This document shows, piece by piece, positions 38,800-48,772 of a stretch of DNA of 64,000 nucleotides (positions are counted from its first letter, which is position 1; each line of letters starts with the position of its first letter). Both the position numbers and the translations under genes were made by a program. The DNA lies in NCBI RefSeq assembly GCF_016865525.2, contig NZ_CP075169.1, positions 4,030,337 through 4,094,336 of the forward strand, read 5' to 3'. Under the pieces are notes generated by a model. The model saw only the letters and a program-made list of their open reading frames with translations. It searched no databases and had not been told where the DNA came from. This DNA is from Sodalis ligni. GTDB taxonomy: Bacteria > Pseudomonadota > Gammaproteobacteria > Enterobacterales > Enterobacteriaceae.

Positions 38800-39936
38800 T
38801 CAGAACTGGTAAACCAAACCGAGGGCAACGATGTCGTCGGTATTGATACCGGTTGCATCGGTAAACTGGCTGCTATCGATCAGGTTGATTCTGTAGTCAA
38901 CATAGGTCGATATATTTTTGTTGAAGTAGTAAGTCGCACCCACGTCAACAAATTTCACCAGATCCTGGTTATCATAGGTATTACCGTCGCCGGCAGCGCC
39001 GATGTTTTTGCCGCGAGTCTGGTTATACCCGACGAACGGAACCAGACCGAAGTCGAAAGTATAGCCTGCGTAAGCTTCAAAGCCCTGGGCCTTGTTGGCA
39101 TAACCGTATACGTCCGAATCGCTGGAACCGAACGGAGCAGCATTATAAGACTGGGTAAATTCCGTCGCTACATAAAAACCGTTGGCGTTATATTTCAAGC
39201 CGCCGGTATAAGCTTCGGCTCTGTCGCCACGACCGGAGATGCCCGGTTGACCAACGCCATTTTGTTCGTCGGTACGTTTGGAGCTCATGAACGCGCCGCC
39301 GACGGAGAAGCCCAGGCCGAGATCGTAACTCAACGACATACCGTAACCGTCGCCATTTTGACCCAGTACATCACGCCCGTTGGCGGTTTCACCGGGAGCG
39401 CCATTCTCACCTTGATATTGCACAGCGAACTTCAGGCCGTCGACCAGGCCGAAGAAGTTATTATTGCGGTAGGTGGCGACGCCGGTAGAACGACCAAACA
39501 TAAACTGGTCGGCGCTATAGGTGGAGCCGTCGAATTCAGGCTGCACATCGGTCCATGCGGTGATATCGTAAAGGATACCGTCATTACGACCGTAATCGAT
39601 TGAACCGTAGTCGCCGAATTTCAAGCCGGCAAAAGCATAACGGGTAAAGTTGCCGCCGTCAGAGGTACCGGACGCTTCAGTCACATGGCCGTTTATCTGG
39701 TATTCCCAGTCGCCATAACCGGTCAATTGATCGTTGATCTGCGTTTGACCTTTGAAACCGATACGGGTGTAGGTCTGATCGCCGTTAGCACTATCGTTGT
39801 TAGAAAAATAGTGCAATCCATGAAGGGATCCAAACAAATCAAGCTGATTACCGTCTTTATTATATACTTCTGCAGCACCAGCCGTACCAGCCGCTAACAT
39901 CGCTGGAATCAACAGGGCAAGAACCTGTAGTTTCAT
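38800..39936 (-). CDS. ompC: Outer-membrane porin OmpC
   Basis: Major general porin, at the position of ompC (divergent from micF, next to rcsD). 378 residues. The signal peptide of about 21 residues ends in AGA-AEVYN and the mature start is [15 protein letters not shown]. It has the sequence [17 protein letters not shown] and the C-terminal phenylalanine in GLVYQF. I chose the ATG at 39936, behind CGAGGAAAAG, rather than an upstream ATG at 39972. Loop 3 reads [14 protein letters not shown] where E. coli has PEFGGDTY, so the acidic and glycine positions of the constriction loop differ. Expected control is by OmpR through the box at 40076-40095. Confidence 0.9.
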   Translation of the reverse strand: MKLQVLALLIPAMLAAGTAGAAEVYNKDGNQLDLFGSLHGLHYFSNNDSANGDQTYTRIGFKGQTQINDQLTGYGDWEYQINGHVTEASGTSDGGNFTRYAFAGLKFGDYGSIDYGRNDGILYDITAWTDVQPEFDGSTYSADQFMFGRSTGVATYRNNNFFGLVDGLKFAVQYQGENGAPGETANGRDVLGQNGDGYGMSLSYDLGLGFSVGGAFMSSKRTDEQNGVGQPGISGRGDRAEAYTGGLKYNANGFYVATEFTQSYNAAPFGSSDSDVYGYANKAQGFEAYAGYTFDFGLVPFVGYNQTRGKNIGAAGDGNTYDNQDLVKFVDVGATYYFNKNISTYVDYRINLIDSSQFTDATGINTDDIVALGLVYQF

Positions 39937-40075
39937 TTTCTTTTCCTCGGTATATTTATTATCTTTGGCCACTATTTTACTTTGTGTGCTGTATCAATGC
40001 TGTCTATCTGACACGCAATCTTATTCTGCAATAAATGCAGCTTTATACTAGCGTTAAAATGATACGAATTGGCTT

Positions 40076-40095
40076 ACAATGTTTCAAAATGAAAA
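40076..40095 (-). promoter_or_regulatory. OmpR-binding box upstream of ompC
   Basis: Read on the ompC strand the site is TTTTCATTTTGAAACATTGT, differing from the known E. coli ompC C1 box TTTACATTTTGAAACATCTA at only a few positions. It lies about 140 bases upstream of the ompC start codon and 190 bases upstream of micF, so it could serve both divergent transcripts. Confidence 0.75.
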
Positions 40096-40282
40096 TTTTA
40101 TATTCGATTATGTTTCCGTCATGGAACTAACCTGATAATCACCATACATAGACAATTAAAACTTTGAGGTGAGTCTTGTTTTTGACATTATTAAAAATAA
40201 TCAATAAAAACAATTAGTTAAAATAAAATTATAAAATAGCACGATGTGCTAAAAAGACCTTTTTTCCTCTATCATTTTAAGC

Positions 40283-40360
40283 GCTATCATCATTAAATTG
40301 TCATTATTACTCTCATTTGGTTTAACGTCTTTATTAGCCGGCCTCGTGCCGGCTTTTTTA
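40283..40360 (+). ncRNA. micF: MicF small regulatory RNA
   Basis: The RNA starts with GCTATCATCATTAA, identical to the E. coli MicF 5' end. It lies at the conserved place divergent from ompC and ends with a terminator (AGCCGGC / GCCGGCT plus T6) at 40336-40360. Length is about 78 bases, shorter than the 93 of E. coli because the middle part is reduced. Positions 40301-40314 (TCATTATTACTCTC) are the exact complement, apart from one bulged G, of the ribosome site and start codon of the porin at 36963-38066. Hfq-dependent repression of that porin is therefore predicted. The AT-rich DNA from 40361 to 40580 holds no gene. Confidence 0.9.
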
Positions 40361-40859
40361 TGCATTAATTTTAAATATGAAAAAAGAGAGGATTATATAT
40401 TAACAAATGTTAATATTATATACGAGATATTGCCATATTAATGCTTTAACTTACTTTCACATTTAAATTATAAATATCTGTCTTGATTTTTCGCACTATG
40501 AAACATTGGTTTCATTTATCTTTTATTTAAATGTAAATATAAGGCATACATCACATTAATTAATCAAAATTCATATATTATTTTTGTGCGAAATTTGTCC
40601 AAACCTATGGCTTCCTGGGTATTCAAACGTTTTTCTCGTTTCAATTCCTATTCAAAACCCAGATTTGCGCCTGTCCCCTGGTCTTGTCCGTGCGGCCGGC
40701 TCAGCCCGGCATGCCACCCTAATCTCCCTTTCCATCTGCACGGCGGCCTTCGTTCTGGCCCTCGGGTCGTGTTACACTTTGCGGCACTATTCGCCGGAAA
40801 ACAGGTCGCCGGAAAACTGGCCGTGAGAAGCTCGCTGTTCCTACGGAAACCTTAATGCC

Positions 40860-41234
40860 ATGCAGCAATATCAGAATTTGGAAGACATCTGGAGCCGTTT
40901 GCAGCAATCGGCATTCCGTTCAAAATTTCGACTTAACCAGAAAGATCTGGCCTATCTGCGCAGCAAAGGTATGCCGGTCATACTTTCCCATGCCCGCGAC
41001 TTCATCTCAGGGAGGCTGGCGCCCGCCTTGCCCGCCAAGGACGGTAAGCAAACCCCTTGGCGGGGACATCCGGTATTTGTGGCTCAGCATGCCACCGCGA
41101 CCTGCTGCCGGGGCTGTCTGGAGAAATGGCATGGCATCGCCAAAGGTCAACCCCTAACCGATGTCCAGCAGGAATATATAGTGCAGATGATTGCGTTATG
41201 GCTCAGCCGACAGGAGATGCCGAGAGTTTTATGA
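40860..41234 (+). CDS. DUF4186 family protein
   Basis: 124-residue protein of unknown function. Recognised by the family core GHPVFVAQHATATCCRGCLEKWHGI, with paired cysteines and histidines that may bind a metal, and by a preceding VILSHARDFISGRLAPA. It starts with ATG at 40860. The stop overlaps the start of the following MFS gene (ATGA), so the two are translationally coupled. Confidence 0.75.
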   Translation: MQQYQNLEDIWSRLQQSAFRSKFRLNQKDLAYLRSKGMPVILSHARDFISGRLAPALPAKDGKQTPWRGHPVFVAQHATATCCRGCLEKWHGIAKGQPLTDVQQEYIVQMIALWLSRQEMPRVL

Positions 41235-42382
41235 CTGAAACGCTGAGTACGGAGCAGCACGCCGCCTTACCGGTACGCATAGCCACCCGCATTGTCTTTT
41301 TTATCGCCGGTTTCGGGATGTCGTCCTGGGCACCGTTGGTTCCCTTCGCCAGACAGCGGCTGGGCATCAATGATGCATCTTTGGGAATGCTGTTGCTTTG
41401 CCTGGGCATCGGATCGCTGCTGGCAATGCCGCTGGCGGCGCCCATGGCCGCCCGGCTGGGCTGCAGGCCGCTGATTATCGCATCGGCCGTCATGCTGGGG
41501 CTGGCGCTTCCCGCGCTGGCCGTTGCCGGCGGCACCTTTACCCTGGCCCTCTCATTATTGCTATTCGGCATGGGGCTCGGCGCGATGGACATTACCATGA
41601 ACATCCAGGCAGTGGTGGTGGAAAGAGCCAGCGGCCGGGCCATGATGTCGGGCTTCCATGGTTTTTTCAGCATCGGCGGCATCATCGGGGCGGGATTGGT
41701 GAGCCTGCTGCTCTGGCTGGGTTTGAATCCGCTGTGGTCGGTCGTCGTCGTCGTCCTGATTATCCTGGCCTTGATGCTGTACGCCGCCGAGAATTTATTA
41801 TCCGATCGCCCCGAAGACGATGCCGGCCCTCTCTTTGTCAGGCCACGCGGCAAGGTTCTGTTCATCGGAGCGCTCTGTTTTATTCTCTTTTTAACCGAAG
41901 GCGCTATGCTGGACTGGAGCGCGCTTTTCCTCACGCTGGAACGCGGCCTTGACAGCGCCATGGGCGGACTGGGTTATGCACTGTTCTCCATTGCCATGAC
42001 CGCAGGACGCTTGAACGGCGATCGATTGATCAATGCCATCGGCCGTTACCACACCCTGCTGGCGGGCAGTTTATGCGCCTCGGCGGGGATCGGACTGGCG
42101 ATAACGGTAAACCAGCCCTATGTCACCCTGCTGGGTTTTTTGCTGGTGGGGCTAGGAGCATCGAATCTGGTTCCGTTGCTGTTCAGCGTCGTCGGCAATC
42201 TGAAGGATATGCCGCCTAACCTGGCGCTGGCGGCGATTTCCGGCGTAGGGTATGCCGGCATATTGGCCGGCCCGGCACTAATTGGCTTTATTGCCCATTT
42301 GACCAGTCTGTTTGTCGCGTTCGGCTGTGTCGCAATACTTCTTTTGGTTGTAAGCTTGAGCGCACGCCGTGCGACTCAATAA
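41231..42382 (+). CDS. MFS transporter, YbjJ-like
   Basis: Inner-membrane transporter of the major facilitator superfamily, 383 residues with 12 hydrophobic segments, resembling E. coli YbjJ. Motifs: FFIAGFGMSSWAPLVPFARQRLG at the N-terminus, MAARLGCRPLI (loop 2-3), GAMDITMNIQAVVVERASGR, GFHGFFSIGGIIGAG, and LTEGAMLDWSALFL. The substrate is unknown. The start at 41231 overlaps the DUF4186 stop codon. rcsD begins 24 bases after its end, so transcripts may continue into the Rcs genes. Confidence 0.82.
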   Translation: MTETLSTEQHAALPVRIATRIVFFIAGFGMSSWAPLVPFARQRLGINDASLGMLLLCLGIGSLLAMPLAAPMAARLGCRPLIIASAVMLGLALPALAVAGGTFTLALSLLLFGMGLGAMDITMNIQAVVVERASGRAMMSGFHGFFSIGGIIGAGLVSLLLWLGLNPLWSVVVVVLIILALMLYAAENLLSDRPEDDAGPLFVRPRGKVLFIGALCFILFLTEGAMLDWSALFLTLERGLDSAMGGLGYALFSIAMTAGRLNGDRLINAIGRYHTLLAGSLCASAGIGLAITVNQPYVTLLGFLLVGLGASNLVPLLFSVVGNLKDMPPNLALAAISGVGYAGILAGPALIGFIAHLTSLFVAFGCVAILLLVVSLSARRATQ

Positions 42383-42406
42383 ACAACGATTGGCGAAACC
42401 CGCTTT

Positions 42407-45142
42407 ATGCAAATTAAGAACCTGAAGTTAACCTCGGCGGCGTTAACCCGCAGCCTGATACTGTTTATCCTGCTGCTGCTGCTGTCGTTATGGCTGTTTG
42501 GTTTTCATGCCTTCAATGCTTATCTCATCGAAAAGAAGCACAGCATGTCCACCCTCACCGCCGGGCTGCAAAAACGGATCGACACGTACCGCTTTGTGAC
42601 GGATCAGCTGTACGATCTGTCGTTGGCGACGAACGGCGGCCCCAAGGATAACGACGGCACAAGCCTGAAAGAAACGCGCCTGCGCCCGGATGTGTTTTAT
42701 GTCGATAAACCCCATAAAAAAACCGATGCCCTGATCTTTGGCGTTCATGACGCCGCTACTTTGTCCATTGCTGCCGATATGTCGGCTTATCTTGATATCC
42801 TTTGGGGCTCGGAAGGCAACACCTACTCCTTATATTACCTGAACGGCGCCGACAACAGCCTGACGCTGATTTCCACCCAGCCGCTTCGGGATACCGCCAC
42901 TCGCTTTGAAGACAGCTACATCAGCGCCCTGATAAAATCGCGCCGCACCGAAATGCTCCAGCAGGCCAATATCCTGGATCAACGGGAGAGCTTCTCGCCG
43001 CTGCGCAAGCTCCGCCTGCAGAATGATTACTATTTTACCCAGCGGTTCATCTTCAACCAGCCCGGTCATCTGGCCACCATTATGGCGGTTGATTTGCCCA
43101 TCGGCGATCTCATCCCGCTGAATATGGCGCGGGCCAACTTCTCACTGGTAGCCTCCGACGATGCCGATATGGATACGGACAGCGCTGAGGCCGGCAACGG
43201 CGATGCCGATCGGGACAATACGCAAAGAGTGACCAGCCATATCAAGGGATCAACCCTTGAAATCGGCACGCGCCTTGTTGATGCGCCGTTAAAGCTGTTG
43301 TATCTGGTGCCGCTGACCAGTTTAACGGTGGATTTACTGCGCAATAATCTGTGGCCCGTCGTGATACCTCTTCTGCTGATCGCCTTGTCCATTTTTGGTA
43401 TTTACCTTATCCGGCAGCATTTTTTGCGACCCAGGGAGAATATGGCCCTGGCCTTGCGATCCCGTCAGATACTCAGTGAGGAAGTGATAGCCAACCTGCC
43501 GCTGGGTTTGCTGGTGTATGATTTCAGCAGCAATAACCTGGTGGCCAGTAATAAAATAGCCGATCATCTGCTGCCTCACCTGAGCCTGCAAAAAATAGCC
43601 AACCTCGCGCAGGCCCATCAGGGAATTATCCAGGCCACGGTGAATAATGAAGTCTATGAAATCAGGATGTTTAAAAGCCGCCTTTCGCCGGACACCTACC
43701 TGTTCCAATTACTGGATCATGATAAGGAAGTTCTGGTTAATAAAAAGCTGCAGCAGGCGCAGCAGGAACTGAACAAAAACCATCAGGCCCGGCGGACAAT
43801 CCTCACCAATTTTCAGCATGAGCTGAATCAGCCGCTCATGGAGATCACCACACTGCTTGACGGGTTGCTGCATGCCGAAGCCGAGGAGAAACGCCTGCGC
43901 CTGATGTTCAACCTTAAAACCGAAGTAGGCCGTCTGGGGGCGCTGTTCGACAACCTGCGCCTGCTGACTCAGCTGGAGCTGCAAGACTGGCGGCCGAAGC
44001 AAGAGGCCTTTTCCCTGTCCGCTCTGGTGGATGAACTGCTGGCGGAACGCATGCCCGCCCTGAACCAAAAGGGCCTTAGCCTGTTCAATCACTACCGGCT
44101 GCCCTTTAATCAGCAGCATACCGGCGATAGGGAGGCGGTGAAAAAAATCCTTTCGCTGCTGCTGGATTACAGCATTATCAGCACCCAGTATGGCAAAATT
44201 GTTCTTTCCGTGGACCAGGATCCCTCCCGTCCGGATACGGTCATATTAAGCCTTAGCGATACGGGTAACGGCATTGACGCCAAAGAATTGGCCAATCTGC
44301 AGCAGCCCTTTGTCACCCAGGCGCAAAAAGATCATTATCAGCGCGGCTCCGGCCTTTCCTGGTTCCTGTGCAACCAGTTGGCAAGGAAAATGGGCGGCAA
44401 CCTGGATATTCACAGCAAGATCGATATCGGCACCCGTTATCGGGTACGTTTGACGTTGCCTTATGTGGATATCACGCAACAGGATGATAATGAAAAAATT
44501 CTTGGAGGAACGGTGGCTATGCTGGATATCGCCAATGAAGAAATACAGGAGATAATCAGCGATATGCTGCAGCAGTGGGGGGTGGAGTGTATCCATCCCG
44601 AAGAACATACCCTGGTGCAGGAACACGATCTCCTGCTGACGGACGATCCGTCTCATCTGGAGGATTTCGCTATCCTGGTTCAATCGAATGAGAGCGGAAT
44701 AACGCCTTTGACGCCCTGCCGTTTAAAGGTGAATTATAATCTTGCCGCTTCTTTGCTCGACGCGATGCTACAATTGATGGAACTGAGACTGGCGCAAACG
44801 GACATTATACCGCCGGATGAGAGTGAAGCCGCCGGCGCAGCGGACGATCCCGCCGCCCTGCTGAGCGGGGACTATCTTCCGCTCTTTGTCGAGACAGTAC
44901 CCGTTGACATCAAGAGGCTGTATACTGAAGCCGAGAGCGGCGATTTACCCGCTTTGGCCCAGACTGCGCACCGCCTGAAAGGTGTTTTTGCCATGCTGAA
45001 TCTACTTCCCGGCAAGCTGTTATGTGAAACGCTGGAACAACATATCAAACAAGCTATTATAGACAATGATAATTCTAAAATCGGCAACGATATCCGCCAA
45101 ATTGATGTTTTTGTCATTAAACTGCTACAGCATGCAAGGTAG
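42407..45142 (+). CDS. rcsD: Phosphotransfer intermediate protein RcsD
   Basis: Inner-membrane histidine phosphotransferase that passes phosphate from RcsC to RcsB in envelope-stress and capsule signalling. 911 residues (E. coli 890). TM1 is at about 15-37, then a periplasmic domain to about 305, TM2 at about 306-328, and a degenerate kinase-like region (HELNQPLMEITTLLDG; GSGLSWFLCNQLARKMGG). Next comes the ABL domain that contacts RcsB, and a C-terminal HPt domain. The phosphorylated histidine is H855 in AHRLKGVF. A low-complexity acidic insert (residues about 250-268) lies in the periplasmic domain. rcsB follows after eight bases. Confidence 0.94.
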   Translation: MQIKNLKLTSAALTRSLILFILLLLLSLWLFGFHAFNAYLIEKKHSMSTLTAGLQKRIDTYRFVTDQLYDLSLATNGGPKDNDGTSLKETRLRPDVFYVDKPHKKTDALIFGVHDAATLSIAADMSAYLDILWGSEGNTYSLYYLNGADNSLTLISTQPLRDTATRFEDSYISALIKSRRTEMLQQANILDQRESFSPLRKLRLQNDYYFTQRFIFNQPGHLATIMAVDLPIGDLIPLNMARANFSLVASDDADMDTDSAEAGNGDADRDNTQRVTSHIKGSTLEIGTRLVDAPLKLLYLVPLTSLTVDLLRNNLWPVVIPLLLIALSIFGIYLIRQHFLRPRENMALALRSRQILSEEVIANLPLGLLVYDFSSNNLVASNKIADHLLPHLSLQKIANLAQAHQGIIQATVNNEVYEIRMFKSRLSPDTYLFQLLDHDKEVLVNKKLQQAQQELNKNHQARRTILTNFQHELNQPLMEITTLLDGLLHAEAEEKRLRLMFNLKTEVGRLGALFDNLRLLTQLELQDWRPKQEAFSLSALVDELLAERMPALNQKGLSLFNHYRLPFNQQHTGDREAVKKILSLLLDYSIISTQYGKIVLSVDQDPSRPDTVILSLSDTGNGIDAKELANLQQPFVTQAQKDHYQRGSGLSWFLCNQLARKMGGNLDIHSKIDIGTRYRVRLTLPYVDITQQDDNEKILGGTVAMLDIANEEIQEIISDMLQQWGVECIHPEEHTLVQEHDLLLTDDPSHLEDFAILVQSNESGITPLTPCRLKVNYNLAASLLDAMLQLMELRLAQTDIIPPDESEAAGAADDPAALLSGDYLPLFVETVPVDIKRLYTEAESGDLPALAQTAHRLKGVFAMLNLLPGKLLCETLEQHIKQAIIDNDNSKIGNDIRQIDVFVIKLLQHAR

Positions 45143-45150
45143 TCAACTTT

Positions 45151-45801
45151 ATGAATAATCTCAACGTCATCATTGCAGATGACCATCCTATCGTCCTGTT
45201 CGGTATTCGAAAATCTTTTGAACAAATCGAATGGGTAAAAGTGGTCGGTGAATTCGAAGACTCCACGTCGCTCATCAATAGCCTCGGCAAGCTGGATGCA
45301 AATGTACTCGTGACCGATCTTTCGATGCCCGGCGAAAAGTATGGCGACGGCATTACTCTTATCAAATACATCAAGCGCCATTATCCCCAGTTGGCGATTA
45401 TCGTATTAACCATGAATAACAACCCGGCAATCCTCAGCGCCGTGTTGGAATTGGATATCGACGGTATTGTCCTTAAACAAGGCGCACCCACCGATTTACC
45501 CAAGGCATTGGCCTCGCTGCAAAAAGGCAAAAAATACACGCCGGACAGCGTGGCTAAACTGCTGGAGAGAATAAGCGCCGGCGGTTACGGCGATAAACGC
45601 CTGTCGCCGAAAGAGAGTGAAGTGCTGCGTTTATTCGCGGAGGGCTTTCTGGTGACGGAAATCGCCAAAAAGCTGAATCGCAGTATTAAAACCATCAGCA
45701 GCCAGAAAAAATCCGCCATGCTGAAGCTTGGTGTGGAAAATGATATTGCTCTGCTGAATTATCTGTCGTCGGTAAGTATGGCGCCGGTAGATAAAGAGTA
45801 A
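45151..45801 (+). CDS. rcsB: Response regulator RcsB
   Basis: DNA-binding response regulator of the Rcs phosphorelay, acting as homodimer or with RcsA, GadE or BglJ on capsule, motility and acid genes. 216 residues, the E. coli length. The receiver domain has D10 and D11 (IADDHP), the phosphorylation site D56 (VTDLSMPG) and the conserved lysine in VLKQGAP. The C-terminal LuxR-type HTH reads LSPKESEVLRLFAEGFLVTEIAKKLNRS. Cotranscribed with rcsD. Confidence 0.97.
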   Translation: MNNLNVIIADDHPIVLFGIRKSFEQIEWVKVVGEFEDSTSLINSLGKLDANVLVTDLSMPGEKYGDGITLIKYIKRHYPQLAIIVLTMNNNPAILSAVLELDIDGIVLKQGAPTDLPKALASLQKGKKYTPDSVAKLLERISAGGYGDKRLSPKESEVLRLFAEGFLVTEIAKKLNRSIKTISSQKKSAMLKLGVENDIALLNYLSSVSMAPVDKE

Positions 45802-45854
45802 TGCTCCGATTTCGATAATAAAGCCTGGCGCCGGTGGAAACACGCGGTTATCCC

Positions 45855-45887
45855 ATACCTGAGCGGTTAACCAGGCCGCTCAGGTAT
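45855..45887. terminator. Hairpin between convergent rcsB and rcsC
   Basis: A perfect 12-base stem ATACCTGAGCGG / CCGCTCAGGTAT with a nine-base loop abuts the rcsC stop codon directly. No T tract on either side, so it is probably a bidirectional barrier or a 3'-end protecting structure rather than a classical intrinsic terminator. Confidence 0.6.
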
Positions 45888-48758
45888 TCAGGAGTGTTCC
45901 TCAAGCTCGCCGCGTTGCGCTCTGGCCCTGCGACTGAACAGGGCCAGAGCGGGTTGCAATACACTCACTGTAACCGGCTTGGACAGGCAGCTGTCCATCC
46001 CCGCATCAAGACAGCGTTGCTTCTCTTCCGCCAGCGCGTTGGCGGTCACCCCGATAACCGGCAATACCCTGCCCTGTTGCCGTAAACGGCGGGTCAGTTC
46101 ATACCCATCCATCTTCGGCATATTCACATCGCTCAGGATGATATCCACCGACTGCTTGTTAAGAAAGCTCAGCGCATCCACGCCGTCGTTCGCCGTCATG
46201 ACCTGATATCCCAAGGAACCCAGTTGATCCGCCAACAGCCGGCGGTTAATGGGATGATCATCCACCACCAGGATTCTGATGTCATTGTTTTCGCCATTCG
46301 CCGTCGGCGACGGCTGAGGCAGCAGCGGCGCCGATGAAGCCGTGGATTCACCACGATAGATTTTCAACAGTAACAGCGGCAGTTCTTCAGTAAAGGCCGG
46401 GCTGAGCAACCAGTGGCCGGGGTTGATTTCCAGTGCCGGGCCGATATGCGCGATGCAAAAGCGGATCCAGGCACGATAACAGCCACCGGGGGGAATATCA
46501 TCGTCACTGATAAATACCTCGTCGCCGCCGATGACCTGATCGGTATGCCGCTTGGCCATGAGGCCGTTTTCTTTCAGCAGGCGGGTCAGATAGTGTTCAA
46601 GGGCGGTGTTGCGCAACGCCAGCCAGCACACCCGCCCGTACAAATCGCTGTTAAGCACCGTATAGGAGCGGGACGCCTCATACAGCGGCAGCCGGATAGT
46701 GAACTGGCTACCCAACCCGCTCTCCGATTCAACGGCGATGTCGCCGTCCATCAGATTGACCAGCTTCTCGCAAATCGCCAATCCCAGCCCGGTTCCCTGG
46801 AACTGCTGGTGACCGTCACTGCCCAACTGCACGAAGGGATCAAACAGTTTGATTAATTCCCGCTGCTGAATGCCGACCCCCGTATCCCTGATGCATAACT
46901 GCAGGTAGCCGTCATGGCAAAAGACATAAATGGAGATACAGCCGCTATGGGTAAATTTAATGGCGTTATTTAATATGTTCGATAACACCTGTTGCAGCCG
47001 CACCGGATCCCCACGCATGCTGTTCGGCACGCCGGGATCGACGAAGCAGTAGAGGCCCAGGCGTTTTTTCACTACCAGCGACAGGTAATTGCCGGCGATG
47101 TGGCTCACCACTTCGCGGGGAGAATAGCTGCGCGGCTCAATTTTCAACTGCTCGGATTCGATTTTGGAAAAATCCAGGATATCGCTGATAATGTTGAGCA
47201 ATAACGCCGACGAGTTATTCATTGCCATCACCAGCCGGTCGACGCCTTCCGGCAAATCCTGGGTTTTAAGCAGATCCAGGTTGCCGATAATGCCGTATAA
47301 CGGCGTTCGTAATTCATGGCTGACGGTGGCCAGAAACATGGATTTCGCCTGGCTGGCCTGCTCGGCCGCCGTCGCCATTTCCTGTAAAGACTCTTCCATC
47401 CGCACCCGGGCGCTGATATCCACCAGCACGCAGATGGCGACGTTTTCATTGAGGTAGCGCGAATGGACAAAGCTTATTTGCAGATTATTGTTATTGCTGG
47501 TCATGACATCGACAAAATTCACCTGCTGCCCGCAGATGATATGGATGATGCGTTCCCGGTCTTCAAAGGTCAGCAGGCTCAGATAATTATGGGCCAGCTC
47601 GTTGCTGATGAGGTTGGCGCCGTCGCTGATGCGCAGGATGCAAATGCCCACCGGTGCGGAAGCGACGATTTTGCGGTTGAACTGTTCGTTTTCCTCCAGC
47701 TGCAACGCGTTTTTTTCCGCCGGGGCAAACATTTTGCGCTCAAACAGCCAGGTCAGGATAAACAGCAGCAATGCCGTGAGTACATTCAGCAAAAGAGCAT
47801 TGATGAAGACTGCTTTAAAATTCTCGATAATAGTGGATAAAGACAGCGAATAGACAATGCTCAGGGACGTGGGCGCCAGGCTCCTTTTCATCACCAGATT
47901 CTTGTAGCCTTCCGTATAACCGTAAAATCCGGCCGCTTCGGGATAGGAGCTCAGTTCGGAGGCCCGCCGTACCCCGCCGGACAGTGACATCATCGGAGCG
48001 TTATTCTGATCCAGCAGCGTGATGCCGATGGGCAAAGTACTGTTGGTGATGAAATCCTCCAGCCGGATATTGAGCTCGATGCCCAGCAGGGCTTCCAGCT
48101 TATTGGCCGCGTAAATCGGCGTTAACATATACAAATAGCCGCGGTCGCCCCGCTGGCCGGGAGCCACCCAATAAATGTCATCCTCCCGATCGTTTTGCCG
48201 GGCGTTGCGGTATTTGACCACTTGCTGCTGCAGGCTTTTCGGCAGCGTGTTGTCAACGCCGTTATCAGCGCGCAGATTGAAGTTCGCCATACACAGGCTT
48301 TCACCGCTGATATAAAAAACCCGATTCAAATCGTAGGTTTCGGTGAAACTGTCTTTCCAGTAGCTGAGAAAATAGCTCAGCGAATCCACGGAGTGGCGGT
48401 ATTCGGTTTCCACGCGGCCGCAGTCGGGATTGGGGGAAAGGGGCGTATATTCCGGTCGGCTCACCTTGCCGGCCAACAGGCCGGTCATCATATCCGGGCC
48501 GGGCAAACTGGTGTTGAGGCGGTTTTCCGCCACGTATTTGATTTCCCGCATCATATCGGCAGAGCGGGTGAAATAGCTTTGGGCTTGGGCGAAGCTGGTA
48601 TTGTATTCCTGACGGAGATCGGATTCGCGCTGATGCAGGAGGCTGATAATGTTAAAAGTGGATAACAGCGCCCCCAGCGCCCAGAGCAATAGGGCCAGCG
48701 TCCGAAACAGGTAGCGGGATATTTTGACCGTTGTGCGAAAGGATGAGAAGTATTTCAA
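45888..48758 (-). CDS. rcsC: Hybrid sensor histidine kinase RcsC
   Basis: Inner-membrane hybrid kinase/phosphatase that starts the Rcs phosphorelay after input from RcsF/IgaA and RcsD. 956 residues (E. coli 949). TM1 is at about 20-42, then a periplasmic domain to about 312, TM2, a PAS-like linker and a coiled coil. The kinase core has the phosphorylated histidine in TVSHELRTPLYG (about residue 480) and the N and G boxes NILNNAIKFT, DTGVG and GTGLGLAIC. The RcsC-specific ABL domain follows, then a C-terminal receiver with D877 in ILSDVNMPKMDGYEL. Convergent with rcsB, as in E. coli. Confidence 0.95.
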   Translation of the reverse strand: MKYFSSFRTTVKISRYLFRTLALLLWALGALLSTFNIISLLHQRESDLRQEYNTSFAQAQSYFTRSADMMREIKYVAENRLNTSLPGPDMMTGLLAGKVSRPEYTPLSPNPDCGRVETEYRHSVDSLSYFLSYWKDSFTETYDLNRVFYISGESLCMANFNLRADNGVDNTLPKSLQQQVVKYRNARQNDREDDIYWVAPGQRGDRGYLYMLTPIYAANKLEALLGIELNIRLEDFITNSTLPIGITLLDQNNAPMMSLSGGVRRASELSSYPEAAGFYGYTEGYKNLVMKRSLAPTSLSIVYSLSLSTIIENFKAVFINALLLNVLTALLLFILTWLFERKMFAPAEKNALQLEENEQFNRKIVASAPVGICILRISDGANLISNELAHNYLSLLTFEDRERIIHIICGQQVNFVDVMTSNNNNLQISFVHSRYLNENVAICVLVDISARVRMEESLQEMATAAEQASQAKSMFLATVSHELRTPLYGIIGNLDLLKTQDLPEGVDRLVMAMNNSSALLLNIISDILDFSKIESEQLKIEPRSYSPREVVSHIAGNYLSLVVKKRLGLYCFVDPGVPNSMRGDPVRLQQVLSNILNNAIKFTHSGCISIYVFCHDGYLQLCIRDTGVGIQQRELIKLFDPFVQLGSDGHQQFQGTGLGLAICEKLVNLMDGDIAVESESGLGSQFTIRLPLYEASRSYTVLNSDLYGRVCWLALRNTALEHYLTRLLKENGLMAKRHTDQVIGGDEVFISDDDIPPGGCYRAWIRFCIAHIGPALEINPGHWLLSPAFTEELPLLLLKIYRGESTASSAPLLPQPSPTANGENNDIRILVVDDHPINRRLLADQLGSLGYQVMTANDGVDALSFLNKQSVDIILSDVNMPKMDGYELTRRLRQQGRVLPVIGVTANALAEEKQRCLDAGMDSCLSKPVTVSVLQPALALFSRRARAQRGELEEHS

Positions 48759-48772
48759 AACTATACCTTAAA

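Noticed and set aside
40584-40855. Small overlapping plus-strand frames between micF and the DUF4186 gene
   Set aside because: Two competing frames, no ribosome site, no homology; most likely leader or non-coding DNA.
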